A DNA stretch of 64,000 nucleotides from Reyranella sp. Its GTDB lineage: Bacteria > Pseudomonadota > Alphaproteobacteria > Reyranellales > Reyranellaceae. Both the position numbers and the translations under genes were made by a program. The stretch lies in assembly GCF_030651995.1 (NCBI RefSeq), contig NZ_JAUSBN010000061.1, forward strand, positions 1 through 64,000. The letters run 5' to 3'. This document shows, piece by piece, positions 17,871 to 26,257 of this stretch. The notes beneath the pieces were generated by a model, which saw only the letters and a program-made list of their open reading frames with translations, made no database searches and was not told the DNA's origin. How positions within the stretch are numbered: position 1 is the stretch's first letter; each line of letters opens with the position of its first letter.

Positions 17871-18946
17871 GCGAAGACGCTCTTGAACTCGATGTCGTAG
17901 CCGAAGGCCCTTGGTCCCACATGCTGCAGGCCCTTGGGGCTGAGGAAGACCGGAGGGGGCGGCAAAGCGATCACCGTCACTCGCTGGCCGTAGCGGATGG
18001 TCTCGGTGCCGACTGCCTCGCCCGACACGGAATCCAGCACGCAGATCAGGTCGGGCGACATGGCGATCGGCTTGCCGTCGAGCCACGCCACGATCCACTC
18101 GTTCTGGAAATTGATCTCCATCGCCGAGCCGCGCCACTCGTCCATCCCGTCGAAGCGGGTGCGGCCGCGCAGGAAGCCCTCGGTCGCGCGCCGCTCCACA
18201 TCGACGACCTTGCCTTTGTAAAGGACCTTGCCCGGCTCAACCGACAGAATGGCCTTGACCGGGTCTTCGTGCCGGCGCTGGGCCTCGCGCACGGCGTGGC
18301 CGATGGCGATGGCCTTGGTCGTGGTGCCGTGGATGCCCCACTTCTTCACCTCGGCGCCGGTCCGCGGCGCCTTGCAGGTCGAGGCAATCGAGCCGTACTC
18401 GACGCAGATCTTGCGGCTCACCCGCTCCATCCACTTCCAGGTCGGCACCTTCTCGACGACCGATTCGAGCCCGCGCACGTCGACGGTGGTCAGGGGACAG
18501 GGCTCGAGGTCACCGACCGCAACCGACGTCATCTGGGCCTCGGGATAGGCGCGGCCCATCATGTCGGAATCGATCACCGGGCGCTTGAGGTGCGCCGCCG
18601 CCATCAGCGGCTGGATCGAATTGCCGCCGCCGATCTCGAGCGACATGATCCCGCGGAAGCGATAGCGCGTGTGACGCTCCATCAGGTCGACGGCGCGAGC
18701 GATCGTGCGGCTGTCGGTGAGACGCTCCTGCCCGACCAGCGGTGCGCCCATGTTGGAAACGGCGGCGACCCAGTCGTCGTCGGCCAGCTCCGACGCCGGC
18801 ATGAGCTGGACGCGATAGCCCTCCTTGTAGAGGGCCCGCATGTTGAGCAGGCCGAGATAGGGGCTGCCTCCGCCACCGGTCCCGAGGACCCAGGCGCCAA
18901 CAGCCAGCGATTCGATGTCGTCGAGAGTGATGTCGGTCAGGGGCAT
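17867..18946 (-). CDS. DUF917 family protein, first tandem copy
   Basis: The 359-residue product opens the eight-gene operon. The GTGGGG motif is at residues 22-27, a GGGN motif near 108, DSDMMGRAYPEAQM near 127-140, and the C-terminal half has conserved stretches such as KGKVVDVERRATEGF. From family knowledge it may bind a metal or nucleotide and act on hydantoin- or thiohydantoin-type rings; this is not shown by the sequence. It is read divergently from the AroM-LuxR regulator, with about 200 bases between the two start codons. Its close paralogue follows directly, which points to a recent tandem duplication. Confidence 0.86.
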   Translation of the reverse strand: MPLTDITLDDIESLAVGAWVLGTGGGGSPYLGLLNMRALYKEGYRVQLMPASELADDDWVAAVSNMGAPLVGQERLTDSRTIARAVDLMERHTRYRFRGIMSLEIGGGNSIQPLMAAAHLKRPVIDSDMMGRAYPEAQMTSVAVGDLEPCPLTTVDVRGLESVVEKVPTWKWMERVSRKICVEYGSIASTCKAPRTGAEVKKWGIHGTTTKAIAIGHAVREAQRRHEDPVKAILSVEPGKVLYKGKVVDVERRATEGFLRGRTRFDGMDEWRGSAMEINFQNEWIVAWLDGKPIAMSPDLICVLDSVSGEAVGTETIRYGQRVTVIALPPPPVFLSPKGLQHVGPRAFGYDIEFKSVFA

Positions 18947-19033
18947 GGGCCAGTGCTTCGGGCGAGGTCGCTGTTGTCGGTCAGACGAGGTCCGCCGGAG
19001 CGACGCCTTGCAAGATCGGGACCATCGACGCGG

Positions 19034-19047
19034 CGTGTTTCGTCACG
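19034..19047. promoter_or_regulatory. Possible weaker operator half-site pair
   Basis: CGTG (19034-19037) and CACG (19044-19047) flank TTTCGT. The arms match the CGTG/CACG arms of the perfect palindrome at 19120-19137, and the spacer carries a related TTCG core, but the spacing is two bases longer. It lies on the operon side of the divergent region. Confidence 0.25.
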
Positions 19048-19119
19048 TGATGTATTCCAGCCCGCATGACATCCTGCCCCGTGTTCAGGCATGTCTATGG
19101 ATCGGACAGGCAGGCATCA

Positions 19120-19137
19120 ATACGTGCGAACACGTAT
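19120..19137. promoter_or_regulatory. 18-bp perfect palindrome, candidate operator of the AroM-LuxR regulator
   Basis: ATACGTG-CGAA-CACGTAT is a perfect inverted repeat with 7-base arms and a 4-base centre. It lies between the divergent DUF917 operon and the regulator gene, directly before the regulator's ribosome-binding site (GGGGAGA, 19138-19144). LuxR-type HTH dimers commonly bind dyads of about 18-20 bp, so autoregulation and control of the operon are plausible. Confidence 0.55.
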
Positions 19138-19150
19138 GGGGAGACAACAG

Positions 19151-20098
19151 GTGGGGACCAGGCGCACACCGCGCATCGCCATGATCACGATGGGCCATGC
19201 CCCGCGTCCCGACGTTATGCAGGAAATCGGCCCCCTGCTGGGCGAAGCCGAGTGTGACGAATTCGGCGCCCTCGACGACGATGCGGAGGACGTGATCGCG
19301 AGCATGGCGCCGCGCGGCGACGAGCTGAGCTATCTCACCCAGTTGCGGGACGGCCGGCACGTCATCCTGGAAGCCGGCTTCGTGACGAGCCGCACGGAGG
19401 CACTGGTCGCGGAGCTCGACGGCCGCGACTACGATCTTCTCATCCTGGCGATGACCGGCATGCGGGCGCGGCTTTCGACGCGGACCCCGCTCGTCCACGG
19501 CCAGGACGCGCTCGACGCCTGGATTTCCGCACTGGTCGCCAGCAACTCGCGGATCGGCATCATATTCCCCCTGGCAAGCCAGCAGTCGGCCGCCAGCGAG
19601 AGCGACTACGGCACGATGCTGAAGAGCTCTCTGGCGACCATCGGCGGCAGCCAGGGTTCCGACCTCACGCAGGCGATCGACCGCGTGTCCGGCGCCGACC
19701 TGATCGTGATGAACTCGGTCGGCTATACCGGCGAGATGGCCCAGCAGGTCGCGCGCACCAGCGGCAAGCCGGTCGTCACCGCCTGCCGCATCATCGGCAG
19801 CACGGCGCGTCTGCGCCTGTCCGAGATCGCCGGCAAGCCACTCGACTTCTCGACCACGACCTATACCGGAGCCGAACTGCTGCGACGACTTCCGCGGCCC
19901 GCCCTCGATTCGCTCACGCGCCGCGAGACGGAGGTGCTCGTCCAGGTGCTCGAAGGCGCCGCCAACAAGTTCATCGCGCGGGCGCTGGGCATCAGCCACC
20001 GCACCGTCGAGATCCATCGCGCCCGCGCGATGCTGAAGCTGGGCGCGACGTCGACTCCGGAACTCATCCGGCGTGCGTTGAGGCAGCCGGAACGCTGA
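19151..20098 (+). CDS. AroM-like domain fused to LuxR-type HTH, predicted transcription regulator
   Basis: The first 235 residues align along their length with the AroM protein of the same locus (MGHAPRPDV against IGQAPRDDI; LLILAMTG against IVYACTGE; LIVMNSVGYTG against LVALDCMSYGP). Residues about 255-310 are a LuxR/GerE-type HTH (LTRRETEVL...ISHRTVEIHRARAMLKLG). Both racemase-type Cys of the AroM partner are replaced, by Met101 and Ser189, so the domain probably senses a ligand rather than catalyses. I chose GTG 19151 because GGGGAGA lies six bases before it and the protein then begins exactly where AroM begins; ATG 19091 and ATG 19136 lack such a site, and the latter would lie in the palindrome. 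It is divergent from the hydantoinase operon, the likely target. Confidence 0.82.
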   Translation: MGTRRTPRIAMITMGHAPRPDVMQEIGPLLGEAECDEFGALDDDAEDVIASMAPRGDELSYLTQLRDGRHVILEAGFVTSRTEALVAELDGRDYDLLILAMTGMRARLSTRTPLVHGQDALDAWISALVASNSRIGIIFPLASQQSAASESDYGTMLKSSLATIGGSQGSDLTQAIDRVSGADLIVMNSVGYTGEMAQQVARTSGKPVVTACRIIGSTARLRLSEIAGKPLDFSTTTYTGAELLRRLPRPALDSLTRRETEVLVQVLEGAANKFIARALGISHRTVEIHRARAMLKLGATSTPELIRRALRQPER

Positions 20099-20114
20099 GA
20101 TCCAGCGGCGGCCC

Positions 20115-20873
20115 TCACGGCGCGAACGGCGGCAGGGCGGCACGGATCGGCAGGCTCGATATGTGCATGAGGCCGGAGAACGGCTGGACCATCTCGATGA
20201 TCAGGAACAGGGCCGCCGACGCCGAAAGGGCAACCAGCACGAGCGCCACGGCCGATGTCGGATTCACCGGCGAGAACAGGCAATAGCTGGCGAACAGCAC
20301 CGTGAGCCAGAAAATCAGTACGATGAGGGTCGGCACGGGCAACCCGGACCTCGACTGTTCGAACAGAGCGAGCCTGGCCCGCGAAGTCGACACCGCCAGC
20401 TGCAGGGCCTCCGCGACGAGAGCCGATTTCACCGGGGTTCCGGTTGGCAGCGCGTGGAGGCCGGCATAGAGCTTCGACGCCAGCGTCCCGCTGCCATACA
20501 GCCCGGCACTATTCCTGGACGCCGGGTCGCCCCAGATCCTTTCGATCATCTGACCGACGGCTTCCCTCAGCAGCACGCGGGTCGGATTCGCTTCCGGACC
20601 GTATTGATCGAGCACCGCGTCGAGCAGGATGAGGTTGGCGGCAATCTGGCGGATTTCGCCGCGCTGGGCCTCGTAGCTGCTGTTCGCCGAGTTGATGAGA
20701 AGGCCGAGGACCAGCGCCGCAATCGTGCCCACCAGGCCGGCGCCCAGTCGAATGATGTCCCGGGCATGGTCATCGAGATGATGGTCCGGCAACAAGCGGC
20801 GCAGCAAGGCACCGATGACCGCGCCGAGGAGCATGACCCCGCAAGCCGCGAGCGAGATCCAGATGGGTTGCAC
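20115..20873 (-). CDS. DUF4239 (bestrophin-like) membrane protein
   Basis: The 252-residue product has two N-terminal membrane segments (residues about 5-25 and 43-65) with the conserved LGLLINSANSSYEAQRGEI region, and two C-terminal segments (about 185-235). This layout is that of DUF4239 proteins, distantly compared with bestrophin-like channels. The function is unknown. The start is GTG 20873 with AGGAAAGG upstream. It is convergent with the AroM-LuxR regulator. Confidence 0.72.
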   Translation of the reverse strand: MQPIWISLAACGVMLLGAVIGALLRRLLPDHHLDDHARDIIRLGAGLVGTIAALVLGLLINSANSSYEAQRGEIRQIAANLILLDAVLDQYGPEANPTRVLLREAVGQMIERIWGDPASRNSAGLYGSGTLASKLYAGLHALPTGTPVKSALVAEALQLAVSTSRARLALFEQSRSGLPVPTLIVLIFWLTVLFASYCLFSPVNPTSAVALVLVALSASAALFLIIEMVQPFSGLMHISSLPIRAALPPFAP

Positions 20874-20890
20874 GAAATCGACCTTTCCTG

Positions 20891-20913
20891 GGACCGCCGG
20901 GCACTGGCGGTCC
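20891..20913. other. Stem-loop in the divergent leader region
   Basis: GGACCGCC (20891-20898) and GGCGGTCC (20906-20913) form a perfect 8-bp stem with a 7-base loop. It lies just upstream of the DUF4239 start and has no T-run, so it is not a terminator. Its role is unknown. Confidence 0.4.
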
Positions 20914-21011
20914 GCGAAATTCTAGCACTCCTGCGAAACGGACACGGCTTGCTTTTTGCAGGGTCTCCAGCGCGCGTGTTAGCGTTCGCGTATTGAATTC
21001 GGAGGTCGTCG

Positions 21012-22088
21012 ATGCAGCCATCCATCCAACCCGTGAGGACGCAGCCTCTCTCTCCTCCCCTGATCGGCGGCGAGATTCCGCTGATCGATGTCTCGGCCTA
21101 TCTCGCGGGCGTTCCCGGCGCCGCCGAGAAGGCCGCGGCCGAGTTGCGCTACGCCTTCGAGAATGTCGGCTTCTACTATCTTGCAGGCCACGGCGTGCCG
21201 CAGACGCTGATCGACGCCACCTATGAGGCGGCTGCCCGCTTCCATGCCCAGCCGATGGATGCCAAGCTCGCGGTCAAGGTCGACGAGCACAATATCGGCT
21301 ACATGCCAATCGCGCAGAAAGCGCCGCCCAACGCCGCCGCGCAGGGCAAGAAGCCGAGCCAGAACGAGGCCTACTTCCTGCGCCGCGAGCGCGCCGCCAG
21401 CGATCCGGATGTGATCTCGGGCCGCCGCTTCCATGCGCCGAACAAGTGGCCGGCCGACCTGCCGGGATTTCGCGAGACCGCGCTCGAATACATCTCCACG
21501 CTCGAGAAACTCTGCCAGAAACTCGTGAAGCTCTACGCGCTGGCGCTCGATCTCCCGGAGACCTACTTCGATGCCTGCTTCGCCAAACCGCACATGATCC
21601 TGCGCATGTCGCGCTATCCGCAGATCGACGGCGCCGACGAGAGCGTCGAGAGCCTGGTGCCGCACACCGACTCCGGCTTCATGACCCTGCTGCCGCCCAA
21701 CAAGGTGCAGGGCCTGTCGATCCTGCTTCCCGACGGACACTGGATGGAAGCACCCGGCCTCGAGAACGCCTTCGTCGTGAATGGCGGCGACATCCTGCAC
21801 CGCTGGACCAACGAGCGCTTCCTGTCGACGCCGCATCGGGTACGCAACGTCTCCGGACAGGTCCGCTACGCCATTCCGTTCTTCTGCGATCCCGACCACG
21901 ACACGATGATCGAGTGCCTGCCGTCCTGCCAGTCGCCCGAGAAGCCGGCGAAGTATCCGCCGATCAAGTTCGGCGACTACGCGCTGTGGTTCGCGGCCCA
22001 GCGCTATGGCCACATGTCGAAGGTCCAGGCGCCGTCCGAGGCCGAGATCGCGCCCGGCGAGCGTGCCACCTCCCGCTGGCAGGCCTGA
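21012..22088 (+). CDS. Isopenicillin-N-synthase-like Fe(II) oxygenase
   Basis: This 358-residue double-stranded beta-helix oxygenase has iron ligands H218, D220 (PHTDSGF) and H275 (TPHRV). The usual RxS cosubstrate motif reads R285-Y-A287, so the Ser is lost. An N-terminal DIOX_N region (PLIDVSAYL...GFYYLAGHGVP) is present. It resembles the tandem pair at 33563 and 34546. GGAGG precedes the ATG. It opens a five-gene plus-strand cluster; the next gene starts four bases after its stop. It probably oxidises a small organic acid or amino acid, but the substrate is unknown. Confidence 0.87.
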   Translation: MQPSIQPVRTQPLSPPLIGGEIPLIDVSAYLAGVPGAAEKAAAELRYAFENVGFYYLAGHGVPQTLIDATYEAAARFHAQPMDAKLAVKVDEHNIGYMPIAQKAPPNAAAQGKKPSQNEAYFLRRERAASDPDVISGRRFHAPNKWPADLPGFRETALEYISTLEKLCQKLVKLYALALDLPETYFDACFAKPHMILRMSRYPQIDGADESVESLVPHTDSGFMTLLPPNKVQGLSILLPDGHWMEAPGLENAFVVNGGDILHRWTNERFLSTPHRVRNVSGQVRYAIPFFCDPDHDTMIECLPSCQSPEKPAKYPPIKFGDYALWFAAQRYGHMSKVQAPSEAEIAPGERATSRWQA

Positions 22089-22092
22089 TCCG

Positions 22093-23673
22093 ATGCGCCT
22101 TCGCGACCTGCTCGCGGCCGGCTCCGCCGCCGCCCTCCTCCTCGCCTCGCCCGCCTTCGCCCAGACGAAGACCATCAAGGCGGTGATGCACTCGGACCTC
22201 AAGGTCCTCGACCCGATCTGGACGACCGCCAACATCGTGCGCAACCACGGCTACATGGTGTGGGACACGCTGTTCGCGATGGACGAGAAGCTGCAGGCGC
22301 AGCCCCAGATGGTCGACACCTGGACCTTGAGCGACGACAAGCTCACCTACACCTTCACGTTGCGCGACGGCCTGAAGTGGCACGACGGCAAGCCCGTCAC
22401 ATCCGAGGACTGCATCGCCTCGCTGAAGCGCTGGGGTGCGCGCGATTCGACGGGCGTGAAGATGCTGAGCTTCGTCTCCTCGTTGGAGCCGGTGAACGAC
22501 AAAGCGTTCAGGATCGTGCTGAAGGAGCCCTACGGGCTGCTGATCGATTCGCTGGCCAAGCCTGGCGGGTCGACCCCACTGATGATGCCCAAGCGCATCG
22601 CCGACACCGATCCCGCCAAGCAGATCTCCGAGTTCATCGGCTCCGGCCCCTTCATCTTCAAGGCCGACGAGTGGAAGCCCGGCGACAAGACCGTCTATGT
22701 GAAGAACCCCGACTACAAGCCGCGGCCGGAGCCGGCCTCAGGCCTGGCCGGCGGCAAGGTCGCCAAGGTCGATCGTGTCGAGTGGCTGGCCATCCCCGAC
22801 CACCAGACCGCGGTGAACGCGCTGCTGGCCGGGGAGATCGACTATATCGAGGCGCCGCCGCACGACCTGAAGTCGCTGCTGCTGGCCGACAAGAACATCA
22901 GGCTCGAGGTCTACAACAAGATCGGCGCGCAGTACGTCTTCCGCTGGAACACCGTCGTCCCGCCCTTCAACAACGAGAAGGTGCGACGCGCCGCGGAGTA
23001 TGCCTTCGACCAGAAGGCTTTTCTCCAGGGCGTGATCGGCGACGAGAAGTATTACCAGACCTGCGATGCCATGTTCGTCTGCGGCACGCCGCTCGAATCC
23101 ACTGCCGGCATGGAAGGGCTGGTACGGGGCAACTTCGCCAAATCGAGGGAGCTGCTCAAGGAGGCGGGCTATGACGGCACGCCGATCGTGATGCTGCACA
23201 CCACCGACATCGCCGTCCTGACCAATGCCGGACCGATCGCCAAGGACCTGCTCGAGAAGGGCGGCTTCAAGGTGCAGATGGTGCCGCTCGACTTCCAGGC
23301 CATCGTCGCGCGGCGCCTGCGCAAGACACTGCCGCAGGATGGCGGCTGGAACGGCTTCATGACCGCCTGGCTGTCGGTGGACATGATGAACCCTCTGACC
23401 AACAGCATGCTCACCGCCTCGTGCGACAAGGCCAATTTCGGCTGGCCCTGCGACGCCGAGGTCGAGAGGCTGCGCGACGCCTTCGCGCGGGCGCCCGACC
23501 TCGAGAGCCGCAAGAAGATCGCGGCCGAGTTGCAGGCGCGCGCCATCACCTACGGCACGCACGTTCCGCTCGGCCAGTACACGCTGCCGACCGCGACGCG
23601 CTCGGACCGTCTGAGCGGCGTGGTCACGAGTCCCGTGCCGGTGTTCTGGAACATCGAGAAGAAGGGCAACTGA
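22093..23673 (+). CDS. Peptide/nickel-type ABC substrate-binding protein (family 5)
   Basis: The 526-residue protein has a signal peptide ending at AFA and the family 5 pattern (LDPIWTTANIV, then WDTLFAMDEKLQAQPQMVDTW, then FTLRDGLKWHDGKPVTSEDC). Such proteins bind oligopeptides or other solutes in the periplasm. No permease or ATPase gene is nearby, so it is an orphan that must use a transporter encoded elsewhere. I start it at ATG 22093, four bases after the oxygenase stop, because the signal peptide begins there. Confidence 0.9.
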   Translation: MRLRDLLAAGSAAALLLASPAFAQTKTIKAVMHSDLKVLDPIWTTANIVRNHGYMVWDTLFAMDEKLQAQPQMVDTWTLSDDKLTYTFTLRDGLKWHDGKPVTSEDCIASLKRWGARDSTGVKMLSFVSSLEPVNDKAFRIVLKEPYGLLIDSLAKPGGSTPLMMPKRIADTDPAKQISEFIGSGPFIFKADEWKPGDKTVYVKNPDYKPRPEPASGLAGGKVAKVDRVEWLAIPDHQTAVNALLAGEIDYIEAPPHDLKSLLLADKNIRLEVYNKIGAQYVFRWNTVVPPFNNEKVRRAAEYAFDQKAFLQGVIGDEKYYQTCDAMFVCGTPLESTAGMEGLVRGNFAKSRELLKEAGYDGTPIVMLHTTDIAVLTNAGPIAKDLLEKGGFKVQMVPLDFQAIVARRLRKTLPQDGGWNGFMTAWLSVDMMNPLTNSMLTASCDKANFGWPCDAEVERLRDAFARAPDLESRKKIAAELQARAITYGTHVPLGQYTLPTATRSDRLSGVVTSPVPVFWNIEKKGN

Positions 23674-23696
23674 CGCCGATCGCGCCGGCGCCGACG

Positions 23697-24965
23697 GTGT
23701 TTTCCGAGAAGACCCGCATCATCGGCGCCGGTGCCATCGGCAACGTCCTAGAATGGTTCGATTTCGCGATCTACGGCTATTTCGCGATCACCATCGGCCA
23801 AGCCTTCTTCCCGCACCAGGATCCGCTGGCGCAGTTGCTTTCTACCTTCGGCGTCTTCGCGATCGGCTGCCTGATGCGGCCGCTGGGGAGCCTCCTGTCG
23901 GGCAGCATCGGCGACCGCTACGGCCGGCGCGCCGCGCTCACCGTCTCGATGACGGCGATGGCCTTCTCGACCTTCCTCGTCGGTATCCTGCCGGGCTACG
24001 AGACCCTGGGAATGGCGGCTCCCCTGCTCCTGACGGCTCTGCGCATGGTGCAGGGCCTGTCGCTCGGCGGCGAGTGCCCGACCGCCTTCATCTTCATGAT
24101 CGAGCATGCGGGCGCGCGCAAGCGTGGCCTGGCCGGCGCAATGGCGACCGGCGGCAACGCGGCCGGACTCCTCCTCGGATCTGTATCCGGTGCGCTCCTC
24201 ACCGCCGTGATGCCGCCGGAGGTTCTGCAGGACTGGGGCTGGAGGCTGCCGTTCCTGCTCGGCCTTCCGGTCGGGTTGATGGGCCTCTGGCTGCGCCGGG
24301 GCGTGCCCGAGCCGCCTCGGGACACCAGTATTGTGGAGACCCCCGTGCGGGAGGTGTTCAACCACCATCTCTGGCTGGTGGCGCGCCTGGCGTGCATGGG
24401 TTCGCTGGGCACCGTGACGTTTTTCGTCATCTTCCTCTACCTGGTGAGCTGGCTGCAGGTCATCGATGGTGTCTCGCCGGTGCGCGCCCTCGGCTTTAGT
24501 TCGATCGCGATGGCTGCGGCTCTCCCGATCTACCTTTCCGCAGGCTGGTTGAGCGACCGGATCGGCCGGCGGAAGCTGCTCCTCGGCGGGATGGCGGCGG
24601 CCCTGGTGGGCGCGTTCCCTCTGTTCTGGCTCATGCACCACGCCGATCCCATCCTGGTCCTCGCTGGCGAACTGGGCTTCGTTCTGATCATCGGCATCGT
24701 ATTCGGCATCGAACCGGCCTTCATGGTGGAAGCGACGCCCGCCCCGATCCGCTGCACGGCAGTGGCACTCGGCTTCAATCTCCCGGCAGGCATCCTGGGC
24801 GGGCTCGCGCCGCTCGCGGCGACCTGGCTGATCCACCGAACAGGGAACGACCTCAGCCCCGCCTTCCTCATCATGGGGGCGGCGGCGATTTCCCTGGTCG
24901 CGACGGCCTCGTTCCGCGACAGAACGGGGATGCCCGACGACCGGCCTGCCGAAAGTCCGAAGTAA
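23697..24965 (+). CDS. MFS transporter, metabolite:H+ symporter (MHS) type
   Basis: The roughly 422-residue product has 12 membrane segments and the MHS signature near its start (IGNVLEWFDFAIYGYF), plus GDRYGRRAAL in loop 2-3. MHS carriers import organic acids, betaines or similar solutes with protons. I chose GTG 23697 because it leaves a short hydrophilic start before the signature; the frame is open further upstream, through the binding-protein gene. It is about half identical by eye to the next gene, a tandem duplicate. Confidence 0.87.
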   Translation: MFSEKTRIIGAGAIGNVLEWFDFAIYGYFAITIGQAFFPHQDPLAQLLSTFGVFAIGCLMRPLGSLLSGSIGDRYGRRAALTVSMTAMAFSTFLVGILPGYETLGMAAPLLLTALRMVQGLSLGGECPTAFIFMIEHAGARKRGLAGAMATGGNAAGLLLGSVSGALLTAVMPPEVLQDWGWRLPFLLGLPVGLMGLWLRRGVPEPPRDTSIVETPVREVFNHHLWLVARLACMGSLGTVTFFVIFLYLVSWLQVIDGVSPVRALGFSSIAMAAALPIYLSAGWLSDRIGRRKLLLGGMAAALVGAFPLFWLMHHADPILVLAGELGFVLIIGIVFGIEPAFMVEATPAPIRCTAVALGFNLPAGILGGLAPLAATWLIHRTGNDLSPAFLIMGAAAISLVATASFRDRTGMPDDRPAESPK

Positions 24966-25000
24966 TGCCCGCCTGCCCTCTCATGGCATAGTCGGGGAAG

Positions 25001-26257
25001 ATGACCCCCGCCAGCACTCGCCGCATCGTTGCGGCCGGTACCATCGGCAACCTGCTCGAATGGTATGATTTCGCGATCTACGGCTATTTCGCCGCCACGA
25101 TCGGTCGTGTCTTCTTCCCCGCCGAGAATCCAGTGGCGCAGGTCCTGGCCGCCTTCGGCATCTTCGCGCTGGGCTATCTGATGCGCCCGCTGGGCGGCAT
25201 CGTGGTCGGCCATATCGGCGACCGCTACGGCAGGCGTGCCGCCCTCACCTTCTCGATCGCGGCCATGGCGGTCCCGACCTTCCTGGTGGGCCTGCTGCCG
25301 GGATACGAGACGCTCGGAATGGCGGCGCCGATCCTGCTCACCCTGTTGCGGATGGTGCAGGGACTGTCGGTCGGCGGCGAGGCCACCACGGCAATGGTCT
25401 TCCTGGTCGAACAGGCACCGCCCGGGCGCCGCGGCCTGGTCGGAAGCTTCTGCTCGCTGGCCGCCACCGGCGGCTTTCTCCTGGGCTCGGCGATCGGCGC
25501 CACTTTCGCCGCGCTCCTGCCGGCGGAAGCGCTCGCCGCCTGGGGCTGGCGCGTGCCGTTCCTGCTCGGCCTGGTGCTGGGCATCGTCGGCTGGTGGATC
25601 CGCCAGGTCATCGTCGAGGAGGCGCCACCCAAGGCGGGCCACGGTTCGCCTCTGGTCGAGACCCTGCGCCATCATGGCCGTGCGGTGATGCGCGTCGCCG
25701 GCATCACGATCTTCAACGCCGTCGGCTTCTACCTGATGTTCCTCTACGTCGTGACCTGGCTGCAAACCGTCGACGGCATCGCGCCGGCGCGTGCGCTGGA
25801 GATCAATACCGTCAGCATGTTCTTCCTGCTCCCGGTGATGCTCCTGTCCGGCTGGCTGTCGGATCGCCTCGGCCGCCGTCCGCTGATGTTCGTGGCGATG
25901 ATCCTGGGCTTCGTCGGCGCGCTGCCGTTCCTGTGGCTGATGCATCACCCCGATCCGAGGCTGATCCTGGTGGGACAACTCGCCCTGGTGGTGCCGGCCG
26001 GCATGGGCCTCGGCATCATCCCCTCCCTCCTGACCGAAGCGGTGGCGGGCCGGGTCCGCTGCACGGCCATTTCACTGGGCTACAACATCGCCTTTGGCGT
26101 GATCGGCGGGCTGACGCCGCTCACCGCGGCCTGGCTGGTCGCCCGCACCGAGATGGACCTGAGCCCGGCCTGGCTGCTCATGGGCGCCGCCGCCATCTCC
26201 ATCGCCACCCTCCTCACCTTCCGCGAGACGTCGCGCGACGCGACGTTGCCACCGTGA
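25001..26257 (+). CDS. MFS transporter, metabolite:H+ symporter (MHS) type, tandem paralogue
   Basis: The 418-residue product has the same plan as the preceding gene: IGNLLEWYDFAIYGYF at residues about 15-30, GDRYGRRAAL after the second membrane segment, and WLSDRLGRR in the central loop region. GGGGA precedes the ATG. The stop overlaps the GTG of the amidohydrolase gene (GTGA), so the two are coupled. It is likely an organic-anion importer. Confidence 0.9.
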   Translation: MTPASTRRIVAAGTIGNLLEWYDFAIYGYFAATIGRVFFPAENPVAQVLAAFGIFALGYLMRPLGGIVVGHIGDRYGRRAALTFSIAAMAVPTFLVGLLPGYETLGMAAPILLTLLRMVQGLSVGGEATTAMVFLVEQAPPGRRGLVGSFCSLAATGGFLLGSAIGATFAALLPAEALAAWGWRVPFLLGLVLGIVGWWIRQVIVEEAPPKAGHGSPLVETLRHHGRAVMRVAGITIFNAVGFYLMFLYVVTWLQTVDGIAPARALEINTVSMFFLLPVMLLSGWLSDRLGRRPLMFVAMILGFVGALPFLWLMHHPDPRLILVGQLALVVPAGMGLGIIPSLLTEAVAGRVRCTAISLGYNIAFGVIGGLTPLTAAWLVARTEMDLSPAWLLMGAAAISIATLLTFRETSRDATLPP

